A stretch of DNA of 41,855 bases from an uncultured Pseudomonadota bacterium (GTDB lineage Bacteria > Pseudomonadota > Gammaproteobacteria > Steroidobacterales > Steroidobacteraceae), in assembly GCA_903885195.1 (NCBI GenBank), contig CAISHQ010000022.1, positions 1-41,855 of the forward strand, in the 5' to 3' direction. The notes under the pieces were generated by a model. That model ran no database searches. It was not told where the DNA came from and worked only from the letters and a program-made list of their open reading frames with translations. The first letter of the stretch is position 1. Each line of letters starts with the position of its first letter. The position numbers were made by a program, and so were the translations under genes. Shown one piece after another: positions 17,799-25,112 of the stretch.

Positions 17799-18850
17799 CT
17801 CCGTCTGACAATAGTGATGTTTTCCATTCCGTACGCCAGGGCGATGTGCCCGTTTTTTTACTTAGGGCGGTGGCGGCTACGCGCCTCTCCGAGGCCGTCA
17901 GGCAGTTGTTGCGGGATCTGCGTTCAACGGGTGCCCGACTTGAGTTTCACGACGGTACGGCCGGCGAGGTGATGCAGGCGGTCAATCGGTTGTTGGTAGA
18001 CGTGCCGGTCGATGCAATCGCAGGAGGCGGTTCCGAAGGCGCGCTGAGAGTGCTATTCATCGACAATGGCGAAAAGTTGCCGATCGACGAACTGCGCGCG
18101 CTGCGACGTATTACGAGCGGTTTGCGCGGCAGCGTGCTCCGCGTGGTCGTCGCAGAGCGAATAACGCCGGGAGCGCAGCCGGAGGCGTCGACGGTTGGCG
18201 AGTTCGGCGACCTGGCGGCGGTCTGGACGCTCGACAACGATACGGACGTCGTGGCGGTTAGCGCTGCAGGTAGCGCTGCAGGTAGCGCTGCCGATGGTCC
18301 GCTTCGCGTTGCTCAGCCCGTCGTTGCGACGAGCAAGGTCGCAGTTGGTGAGACTGCGTCAGTCGCTGCTACGGCGTCGGTGGCTGCCACGCCGTCGTCT
18401 AGGTCAGGCGAGCGGCTAGAGATTCCAGATGTGCTGTTCGATCTTGCGAAGGAGAGGGGGGCTCGGCAGCCCGAGGCTCGATTTAGCGGCTGGTGGCGCG
18501 GTAGGCGGTCTGCTCTCGTGGTCGCGGTCTTGATACTTCTGGGTGGGCTTTTCTACGGCGTTTGGGTGCAACAACCGCGAGCGCAGCTTGGCGAGAAACG
18601 TTTCTATGACTGCGGATTACACCCGGATCGAGAATCGATTGAGGTGCTGGTCGGGCAGGTGGCCCGGTCGACGCCAACTCGGGTGCGTGAGGAAGAGGGT
18701 AAGTTTCGCCTTGAAGTGGGCCCCTTTGCGGACCAAGCCTCACTCGAAGCGGTGCGATCCCAGCTATGGCGACTCGGTGCCTGTCAGTCTCGTCCTTCGG
18801 TTGAACAGTCGACGTCCAGGATACGTTTGGAGGTTGAGGACAATGTCTAA
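17795..18850 (+). CDS. SPOR-domain membrane protein with AAA-like N-terminal region (DamX-like architecture)
   Basis: The 351-residue protein has a cytosolic part (1-145) resembling an AAA-type fold with a Walker B-like strand (RVLFIDNGEKL, 85-95) but no Walker A. An Ala/Ser-rich linker with small repeats (AAGSAAGSAAD, SVAATASVAAT) follows, then one membrane helix (about 239-257) and a periplasmic SPOR domain (about 270-350; RLEVGPFADQASLEAVRSQL). SPOR domains bind peptidoglycan strands stripped of peptides, typically at the septum or new pole. This layout recalls DamX. It is not a standard flagellar gene, yet its ATG overlaps the flhB stop, so it is made with the export gate. A role in placing or anchoring the flagellum at the pole is inference. 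Confidence 0.75.
   Translation: MTPSDNSDVFHSVRQGDVPVFLLRAVAATRLSEAVRQLLRDLRSTGARLEFHDGTAGEVMQAVNRLLVDVPVDAIAGGGSEGALRVLFIDNGEKLPIDELRALRRITSGLRGSVLRVVVAERITPGAQPEASTVGEFGDLAAVWTLDNDTDVVAVSAAGSAAGSAADGPLRVAQPVVATSKVAVGETASVAATASVAATPSSRSGERLEIPDVLFDLAKERGARQPEARFSGWWRGRRSALVVAVLILLGGLFYGVWVQQPRAQLGEKRFYDCGLHPDRESIEVLVGQVARSTPTRVREEEGKFRLEVGPFADQASLEAVRSQLWRLGACQSRPSVEQSTSRIRLEVEDNV
18259..18299 (+). repeat. 12-bp tandem repeat in the SPOR-protein linker
   Basis: AGCGCTGCAGGT is repeated about 2.5 times, giving an Ala-Ala-Gly-Ser periodicity. The unit keeps the reading frame, so linker length could vary between strains. Confidence 0.7.
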
Positions 18851-19289
18851 TGTGAATTCGAACGAGTCCGGCGGCGTTTTCAAGTCCGCCGAAACCACTC
18901 CACAAAAATTCAAGGCGGGTACCAACTCTGCTGTTTCGGACGTGGCCGTCGAGCGCGCCGAGGAGCCGGCGATCGCGCCGATCGAGCGCCGCGTCGAGGT
19001 TGCACTGCAGCCAACGACCGCGAGTCACTCCGAGCTCGACACCGCGGAGGCATCGTTGCCGTCGGCACCCGATCCGGCCGAGGATTTGCGCGCTGCTGCA
19101 GAAAAGGCGGAAGCCATCGTAGAGTCGATTGCCGAACGTGAGGCCAAGATCGAAGAGTCTTACCGCAAGGCGGAAGCGATGCTCCATGAGGTTGAACGCA
19201 TCAAGGAGTCTTTGACCTTTGATGATGCGTTGCGTCGTCGCATCGAGGCGACGGTTGCCCGCACACGCGGTCTGCGTGGCAAGTCATAA
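18843..19289 (+). CDS. small coiled-coil protein of unknown function in the flagellar operon
   Basis: I do not recognise a named family. The 148-residue protein has a disordered N-terminal half (Asn/Ser/Glu/Pro-rich) and a strongly charged coiled coil from about residue 80 to 125 (EDLRAAAEKAEAIVESI, EREAKIEESYRKAEAMLHEV), then a short basic end. No signal peptide or membrane helix is seen, so it is probably cytosolic. The ATG at 18843 overlaps the end of the SPOR gene by 8 nt; a longer reading from 18543 would lie wholly inside that gene. Linked translation with the SPOR protein suggests a shared complex. Confidence 0.75.
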   Translation: MSNVNSNESGGVFKSAETTPQKFKAGTNSAVSDVAVERAEEPAIAPIERRVEVALQPTTASHSELDTAEASLPSAPDPAEDLRAAAEKAEAIVESIAEREAKIEESYRKAEAMLHEVERIKESLTFDDALRRRIEATVARTRGLRGKS

Positions 19290-19308
19290 GTTAGCCCAGG
19301 AACCTGTT

Positions 19309-20181
19309 ATGAGCAACGAATTACACAATGATCCGGTGGACGCCCCGGCAGCCCCCGCGGAGACGCCGCTAGCAGAGTTGACGTCACTGGTGCTCGATGC
19401 AGCGGATGCCGCAAACGACAGCGCGCAGTCGACCCACGAGGCTATTGCACGGCTCACCCAGGTGGTAGAGGCCAATGAGCGCACTACAACTGCGGTTCGC
19501 AATGCTCCTGCGATATTTGGCGCCATCATGCTTGGGGTTGGTATCGCGCTGGCCGTCGTCGTTGCGATCGTATTCTCGAATATGCAAAAGCGGGCAGATA
19601 ATCTCGAGCAGGTGATTGCCAAGCAGACCGCAGGTCTCGAGAGCGTCGAACGGGCTCTGAAAGATCTCAAACTTTTTGAAGCTAATCTCGCTAAGTTCGA
19701 GACCATCGCCGCCGATACGACCCAGCGTGCAGTGGTGACTCTCCGTGAGCAGGTCAAGACAGATCGGCTGGCGCTGCAGCAGCTTGAGGTCCGTCGACTG
19801 AACGAGATGTTGGATTCATTGCGAGGGGCTGTTTCTGTCGCTGCGAAGTCGCCGCGGCCGGCTGCGACGGAAGCAACGGTCGCCAGTGCGGAACTCAAGC
19901 AGCAGGGATTGAAGCTCGATGCCGTCGACGCTGCGATTCGTAGGCTCGATACGCGCCTCGCCAACATGGAAAAGCAGTTGCCACGAGAGGGGCAAGCGAG
20001 CACTCCGGATCGGAGTAAGCAGCGGATCGTGGCGGTGCTGAGCGAGGAGCAGGGCAAGGACATCAAGGCGGCTACGGCGGAAGTGACGCGATTGAAGTCC
20101 GAGATTGCGGCGCTGCGTGATCTGATCGAGCGCCGGACGAGCGAATTGCAGAGCGGAGTTCCGGTAGTGCGAAAGCCCTAG
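19309..20181 (+). CDS. membrane-anchored coiled-coil protein of unknown function in the flagellar operon
   Basis: No family recognised. The 290-residue protein has a helical cytosolic N-terminus, one membrane helix at about 68-90 (AIFGAIMLGVGIALAVVVAI), and a long coiled-coil C-terminal part of about 190 residues (KQTAGLESVERALKDLKLF, LEVRRLNEMLDSLRG, VDAAIRRLDTRLANMEKQL, EVTRLKSEIAALRDLI). The ATG at 19309 follows an AGGA ribosome site; an open extension to 19219 is ignored because it lies in the preceding gene. It is the last gene of the fliK-flhB-SPOR run. Together with its neighbours it could form an envelope-spanning scaffold, but that is inference. Confidence 0.75.
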   Translation: MSNELHNDPVDAPAAPAETPLAELTSLVLDAADAANDSAQSTHEAIARLTQVVEANERTTTAVRNAPAIFGAIMLGVGIALAVVVAIVFSNMQKRADNLEQVIAKQTAGLESVERALKDLKLFEANLAKFETIAADTTQRAVVTLREQVKTDRLALQQLEVRRLNEMLDSLRGAVSVAAKSPRPAATEATVASAELKQQGLKLDAVDAAIRRLDTRLANMEKQLPREGQASTPDRSKQRIVAVLSEEQGKDIKAATAEVTRLKSEIAALRDLIERRTSELQSGVPVVRKP

Positions 20182-20203
20182 CGGCTTCGAGTCGATCTTT
20201 CCG

Positions 20204-21154
20204 TCAGAGTGGTATGGCGGTGCAACCGGTTGCGCACGCCGTCTTATCACCGCGGAGGATTTCCAAAGTGGCTACGTGGTTGTAGTTGACCGACTTGATC
20301 CTTGCTACGGGCCACGCGCGAGCCGCAGCCGCTTCGGCACGCGGCACCAGTAGAAAGGCGACGCCGGTGCTCAAGCCCGCATAGCCGCGAGTGTCGAGTT
20401 GAAGATCACGCGCGTCTAAAGTGACGTTCAAAGATGGCTCGGCACATTGTGCCGGCTTCAGAAGTTGATTCGCGGCGGTCGTCACGGCCGCCAGCGAGTC
20501 GCGTAACCAGCGCGAGTGGATATCCGTCGACACTCGGCTGCGAATCGCCGGCGCACGGCGTACCTTGACCTGGCGTTGACCGAGACTTTTCCCGCCAAGT
20601 TGGGCATCACGGAGTTCAAGTGTGATCACGGCGGTGCGTGGTCCCTTAACCCATTCATCAAGATGCTGCTGTAGCGAGGCGAGGCCAGAGAACTCGCTGC
20701 GAATTGTCAAAATCAATGCGGGATCTCGCGTATCAGCGAGGTCTGATTCAAACTGCATGGCGAGTCCGGTCAGGCCGTCATGCAGACGCGCGTGCTCATT
20801 GGGCGACCACGCCGGATGGCGATCGACGGACTCCACGCGAACGTGGACTGCGCGGTGTATGCCCGCCGTCATCGCCGGGCAGGATGCGACCGGGTCGGTC
20901 ATCGCGTTGACACACCGGGACGGCCCGCGCGTAACTCGCAGGCTGTCTTCGATTCGTCCGTCTCGCATGAGGGTGGAATCCAACTGGACCACGGCCGGAT
21001 CCTGTTCGAGACAGAGCTGCAGCGAACTGGCCAAGGCGTCCAATTCGCCGATCGGACGACTGCTTGCCGCGTGGGTGGCGTCTGTGAATCCCAGCAAGCC
21101 CACCAACGCCCCGGCGGATACCGCCCCAGAACGACGGGTTCGTGCGCTGATCAT
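20204..21154 (-). CDS. probable FlgT-like outer basal-body (H-ring) protein
   Basis: The 316-residue protein has a basic start and a signal peptide ending near ATHA (about residue 29), so it is periplasmic. It has no membrane helix. Conserved-looking parts are RAPAIRSRVSTDIHSRWLRDSL and a C-terminal strand region (PVARIKSVNYNHVATLEI) that resembles the end of FlgT. FlgT forms the H ring around the P/L rings in Vibrio-type polar flagella. Overall similarity by eye is weak; the call rests on its 4-nt overlap with a FlgP-like lipoprotein gene and on location in the flagellar locus. It could be an unrelated periplasmic protein. Confidence 0.45.
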   Translation of the reverse strand: MISARTRRSGAVSAGALVGLLGFTDATHAASSRPIGELDALASSLQLCLEQDPAVVQLDSTLMRDGRIEDSLRVTRGPSRCVNAMTDPVASCPAMTAGIHRAVHVRVESVDRHPAWSPNEHARLHDGLTGLAMQFESDLADTRDPALILTIRSEFSGLASLQQHLDEWVKGPRTAVITLELRDAQLGGKSLGQRQVKVRRAPAIRSRVSTDIHSRWLRDSLAAVTTAANQLLKPAQCAEPSLNVTLDARDLQLDTRGYAGLSTGVAFLLVPRAEAAAARAWPVARIKSVNYNHVATLEILRGDKTACATGCTAIPL

Positions 21155-21720
21155 CGACGATCCCGCCGCGCGGCAGCGACGTATTGGGCCGGCAGTCGAA
21201 TGGTGGCCTGGTAGGAGTCGTTGCCTAGCGGTTCGAGCGAGACGATTTCGGCACCTGCGATGGTGCCGGTGAACCGAGTGCGAAGGGCGTCGCCGCCGAC
21301 TCTGCCCTCGGCTACGGTCGTTTCTCCGGCCAACTCCAGCCCGTAGAGCTGTTCGGCAAGATTGCGATAAGCGTCCATCTTGGCTGCGCGCAACGCCTGC
21401 AAGCGGCGTTGTGCCGGATCTAATCCCGACTGAGCCGTGATTGACGCGAAGCCCACAGCCACCATGTCCAGCGGACCGGTGGTCGGTTGGGTGCCTGCGG
21501 CGGATGAGGCCCGGTCAGATACGTTGGTAGGCGTAACCGGCAACTGTCGAATGGTCACCACCTGTTCGTCCCGATAAGCCGGCCGTAGTCGACGTTCGAA
21601 CAAACGTATGGTCTGGCGAGTCGTGGGCACGAGCTGCGGGTCCGAGACTTTGACGCTCGTACAACCACCAGCGGCGAGCAGCATCGCGAGCAGGCTCGCG
21701 GCTAAGGCATTTCTGTTCAT
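21151..21720 (-). CDS. FlgP-like outer-membrane lipoprotein (LPP20 family)
   Basis: The 189-residue protein starts with a lipoprotein signal ending LAAGGC (Cys20), then a variable stretch and an LPP20-type domain (VGFASITAQSGLDPAQRRL, ALRAAKMDAYRNLAEQLYG, GETTVAEG). FlgP of Vibrio and Campylobacter has this layout and builds an outer-membrane-associated disk around the motor. A GTG directly upstream (21723) is an alternative start. No ribosome site is obvious; the predicted sigma28 start would fall within a few bases of the initiation codon. It is transcribed away from flhA and is coupled to the FlgT-like gene. Confidence 0.7.
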   Translation of the reverse strand: MNRNALAASLLAMLLAAGGCTSVKVSDPQLVPTTRQTIRLFERRLRPAYRDEQVVTIRQLPVTPTNVSDRASSAAGTQPTTGPLDMVAVGFASITAQSGLDPAQRRLQALRAAKMDAYRNLAEQLYGLELAGETTVAEGRVGGDALRTRFTGTIAGAEIVSLEPLGNDSYQATIRLPAQYVAAARRDRR

Positions 21721-21730
21721 CACGAGGTGG

Positions 21731-21757
21731 TAGTCGGCAGAAAGCGTTCGTCCTTGA
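21731..21757 (-). promoter_or_regulatory. sigma28 (FliA)-type promoter for flgP-flgT-like pair
   Basis: Read on the minus strand: TCAA (21757-21754), 15 nt, GCCGACTA (21738-21731). The consensus is TAAA-N15-GCCGATAA, so the -35 has one mismatch and the -10 has GCCGAC as in the fliS site at 1936. The predicted start is near 21724, almost at the start codon. Confidence 0.55.
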
Positions 21758-21785
21758 GGATGAGACAGGGTTACGGAAATCCGTA

Positions 21786-21801
21786 TGGCATGTCAGTTGC
21801 A
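21786..21801 (+). promoter_or_regulatory. sigma54 promoter for flhA-flhF-flhG-fliA-mot
   Basis: TGGCAT (21786-21791), five bases, TTGCA (21797-21801), GG and GC 10 nt apart. The predicted start is about 21812, giving a roughly 70-nt AT-rich leader before the flhA ATG. It lies in the 160-nt divergent region between the flgP-like gene and flhA. That region contains no other gene. Confidence 0.85.
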
Positions 21802-21882
21802 TCACTAATGGCGCGCGCTTTCGCTCGGGCGGTACAGACGGCCCGAAACTCTTGTAAACGATTGATTTAAATAGATTAAATA

Positions 21883-23994
21883 ATGGCTGCAGCACCTTTG
21901 GAACTTGTGTCGATTCTTCGACAAACCGGCAAGAAATTGCCGATTCAAGCTGTGGCCATCCCTTTGGGCTTCCTCCTGCTCCTCGGCATGCTGGTGTTGC
22001 CGGTCCCGCCGCTGCTTCTTGATCTGTTCTTCACCTTCAACATCGCGTTGTCGCTGATCATTCTGTTTCTAGCGATTTCGGCTTCGCGCCCGTTCTCGTT
22101 TTCCGTGTTTCCGACTGTGCTGCTGTTCGCAACACTGTTGCGACTTGCGCTCAATGTGGCTTCCACGCGCGTCGTGCTCAGTGCTGGTCACGAGGGAACG
22201 GATGCCGCCGGCGACGTGATCGAAGCCTTCGGGTCGGTTCTCGTGGGTGGCGATTACATAGTCGGTATCGTTGTTTTCACCATTCTGGTGATCATCAATT
22301 TCATCGTCGTCACTAAGGGAGCCGGGCGCGTCTCCGAGGTCACGGCGCGCTTCACCTTGGACGCAATGCCCGGCAAGCAGATGGCGGTCGATGCCGACTT
22401 AGCCGCCGGGCTGATCAACCAGGACCAAGCTCGTGTTCGGCGCCGGGAGGTCACCTCGGAGGCCGATTTCTACGGATCAATGGACGGCGCCAGTAAGTTT
22501 GTTCGGGGCGACGCAGTTGCCGGCATTCTCATCTTGTTGATCAACATCTTTGGCGGAACGCTGGTCGGTAGCCTGCAGCACGGTATGGGCCTGGCGGAGG
22601 CCTTCGAGCGTTATACGACGTTTGCGGTGGGCGACGGATTGGTTGCCCAGATACCCGCTCTTCTGCTCTCGATCGCGACTGCGATCATCGTGACGCGCGT
22701 GTCCGGTGAGGAGTCGCTGCACGATCAGACCTTCGCACAGTTCAGCAATGTCGAAGCGTGGTGGCTTACGGCCGCCATCCTGGCATTGCTCGGAGTCATT
22801 CCGGGAATGCCGCATCTTGCGTTCCTTGCGCTCGCGACCATCACCGCCGGTGCGGCATGGATTCTCGGACGGCGCCGGGAGCGCGTTGCCGCCGAGGCCA
22901 CCAAGAGTGCCGAAGCGCCCGCGGGCCCGCGTGAGTTGTCGTGGTCCGATGTGCAGCAGGCGGATGCGATAGGCCTCGAGGTGGGTTATGCACTCGTCGC
23001 CCTGATCGACGCGCAGCAGGGCGGTGCGCTGGTGACGCGAATCCGCGGAATCCGCAAGAAGTTGACCTATGAACTGGGTTTTCTGATCCCGCAAGTCCAT
23101 ATCCGCGACAACCTCGATCTACGACCTGAGGCCTACCAGATCATGGTCAATGGCGTCGTCATTGGACGCGGTGAGGTCAAGCCGGCGCGAGAGCTGGCCA
23201 TACACTCTGGCGTCGTCCACGGTGATCTACAGGGTATTCGCACCAAGGATCCGACGTTCGGCCTGGATGCCGTGTGGATTGACCCGGCGCAACGCGATTA
23301 CGCCCGATCACTTGGATATACCGTAGTAGATGCGAGCACAACGATCGCCACGCATCTCAACAAGATCTTGCAGGAAAACTGCAATCTCTTGCTGGGTCAC
23401 GACGAGACGCAGCAGTTGGTCGACAAGCTTGCAGCCGCAGCGCCTAAGTTGGTCGAAGAGTTAATACCCAAGAAACTGCAGATCGGGGCCTTGACGCAAG
23501 TGCTTCAGAACCTGCTCGCGGAAGGCGTATCGATCCGCGACTTGCGCGGAGTGCTCATGGCTCTTGCTCCAGTCGCCGAGAAGGTTCAGGACATCGAAGA
23601 GCTCACAGGTGTCGCTCGTGTGGCGCTCGGTCGGATGATCGTCCAGCAGTACGTTCTGCACGGCGAGGAACTGTCCGTCATGACGTTGGCACCGGAACTC
23701 GAGCAGGTACTGCACGCGACCGTTCGACGGGGGCAGGGTGGCAACGTGCCGATCGAACCGGAACTGGCCGAAGGCTTGTTGCAATCGGTCGGTAGAGCCT
23801 CGCGTGATGAGACCAACGCCGATCGCCCGGCCATCCTCGTGACCTCGCCCACACTTCGGCCCTGGCTATCGCGCGTTCTGCGACCGCGAATTCCTGGCCT
23901 GTCGGTGCTCTCTTATGCGGAGCTTCCCGAGGACACCAGCCTGCGCGTTAACTCAAGTATCACCGTCCAGCCGCGAACGAGTGCGGCCGCCTAA
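21883..23994 (+). CDS. flhA: flagellar export gate protein FlhA
   Basis: FlhA forms the nonameric ring of the export gate; its cytosolic domain docks chaperone-substrate complexes and its membrane part uses the proton gradient. The 703-residue protein has eight predicted membrane helices in the first 330 residues, the FHIPEP-type signature (about 120-215, including VTKGAGRVSEVTARFTLDAM and PGKQMAVDADLAAG), and the soluble domain (about 345-690: ALVALIDAQQGG, ELGFLIPQVHIRDN, LAEGVSIRDLRGVL). The leader is AT-rich with no clear ribosome site. Confidence 0.98.
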   Translation: MAAAPLELVSILRQTGKKLPIQAVAIPLGFLLLLGMLVLPVPPLLLDLFFTFNIALSLIILFLAISASRPFSFSVFPTVLLFATLLRLALNVASTRVVLSAGHEGTDAAGDVIEAFGSVLVGGDYIVGIVVFTILVIINFIVVTKGAGRVSEVTARFTLDAMPGKQMAVDADLAAGLINQDQARVRRREVTSEADFYGSMDGASKFVRGDAVAGILILLINIFGGTLVGSLQHGMGLAEAFERYTTFAVGDGLVAQIPALLLSIATAIIVTRVSGEESLHDQTFAQFSNVEAWWLTAAILALLGVIPGMPHLAFLALATITAGAAWILGRRRERVAAEATKSAEAPAGPRELSWSDVQQADAIGLEVGYALVALIDAQQGGALVTRIRGIRKKLTYELGFLIPQVHIRDNLDLRPEAYQIMVNGVVIGRGEVKPARELAIHSGVVHGDLQGIRTKDPTFGLDAVWIDPAQRDYARSLGYTVVDASTTIATHLNKILQENCNLLLGHDETQQLVDKLAAAAPKLVEELIPKKLQIGALTQVLQNLLAEGVSIRDLRGVLMALAPVAEKVQDIEELTGVARVALGRMIVQQYVLHGEELSVMTLAPELEQVLHATVRRGQGGNVPIEPELAEGLLQSVGRASRDETNADRPAILVTSPTLRPWLSRVLRPRIPGLSVLSYAELPEDTSLRVNSSITVQPRTSAAA

Positions 23995-24005
23995 CGGAGT
24001 CATCG

Positions 24006-25112
24006 ATGAGAATTGAAAGGGTCGTTGCTGGAAGCTTCAGTGAAGCCAGCGAGCTGTCGAGGCAGTTATACGGGGTTGAGGCCCTGCTGATCTCCTCAAG
24101 CCGTGTGGGGAACAGCCACGAGTTGCTTGTGTGCACAGACGTCAGTGATGACGACGTACCAGGCACAAAAGTCGATCCGGCCAAGCAGCAGCGATTTGCC
24201 GCTGCAATGGAAGCCGAGGTCAAGCGCAAGCCGATACGCGGAAAAAACCTCAAAGCTGATGTCGCTGCTTCGACGTCTGCGCCCGAAACATCGCACGAGG
24301 CTCGTGCCACGGGTCCTCAGGTATCGGGTATCGAGCTCGTCAATGCCATTCGTCAGGAGTTGCAGGCCATCGAGTCTCGGCTGGCACGTGGAAGCCGATC
24401 GGCGACCCTGTCAGCCAAAATGGCGCTTCTCGAACACGGGGTATCGGCGGCGTACGCTGAGCATTTGCTGGCAGAGGGTAATGATAGTGCCAGCGTGGCA
24501 CAGCGTTTGTACGCTGAGCTGCGTGTCGAACACGGCAACCTCGAGTCATCAACTCAACCGATGATGGTCACTGGTCCCGTCTCTGCCGGCACGACGACAG
24601 TCGCCATGCAGGTTGCGCATCGAGTCGCCGCGACGAGCGGAGGCAGGCCTGTGGTGGCTGCGTTGCGTGATCCCCGCTGCGGTGCACGTGAGAGATTTTT
24701 TGCCATAGCCGATGCCGCGGGTGTGTTGCCGTGTTGGGGCGCGGTGCCCAACGAGGTGACGGTGGTCGACGCCGGTGGACGGCGTGCAGAGGACGTCGAA
24801 GCCTTGCGAGAGGAGTTCCCCGCTTTTCGAATCGCCCTCTGTCTGCCGTCGTACCTGAGTGGCACAGCTGCTGCCCGTTGGCTCGATGCCTGTCCCCCAT
24901 CATGCGGTGTGATCGTTTCGCATTGGTCGCCGATGGAATTGCCGCTCGCGCTGCTCTCCAAACTCGCGGAGCGGAAAGTGCCGTTGATTGGGGTATCGCA
25001 GGAAGCTGATCCGACCCTCGCTATGGACTCCGCTGCGCTTCAAGGTCTCGAAAGCTCGATCCGGCAGGGCATCACGCTGTTGTTGGCTACGGATTCGACG
25101 CGAGACGCATGA
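24006..25112 (+). CDS. flhF: FlhF-like SRP-family protein with degenerate GTPase motifs
   Basis: FlhF is an SRP-type GTPase that places the polar flagellum. The 368-residue protein has the FlhF N-terminal B region (MRIERVVAGSFSEASELSRQ), the N domain (about 110-180) and a G domain. Key motifs are altered. The P-loop reads GPVSAGTTT (190-198) in place of GPTGVGKTTT, so the Walker A lysine is Thr. The G2 region is DPRCGARE (222-229), G3 is DAGGR (255-259), and the TKLD nucleotide-specificity motif appears as SHWS (305-308). It should bind GTP poorly or not at all. The reading frame is clean and coupled to flhG, so it is not a decayed pseudogene. Confidence 0.85.
   Translation: MRIERVVAGSFSEASELSRQLYGVEALLISSSRVGNSHELLVCTDVSDDDVPGTKVDPAKQQRFAAAMEAEVKRKPIRGKNLKADVAASTSAPETSHEARATGPQVSGIELVNAIRQELQAIESRLARGSRSATLSAKMALLEHGVSAAYAEHLLAEGNDSASVAQRLYAELRVEHGNLESSTQPMMVTGPVSAGTTTVAMQVAHRVAATSGGRPVVAALRDPRCGARERFFAIADAAGVLPCWGAVPNEVTVVDAGGRRAEDVEALREEFPAFRIALCLPSYLSGTAAARWLDACPPSCGVIVSHWSPMELPLALLSKLAERKVPLIGVSQEADPTLAMDSAALQGLESSIRQGITLLLATDSTRDA

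Noticed and set aside
21880-21890. AT-rich stretch before flhA as an ordinary sigma70 promoter
   Set aside because: No paired -35/-10 elements at good spacing; the sigma54 site upstream explains expression better.
24006-25112. flhF as a decaying pseudogene
   Set aside because: The frame is full length with no stops, the start and stop are coupled to neighbours, and the B and N regions are well kept; altered motifs alone do not show decay.
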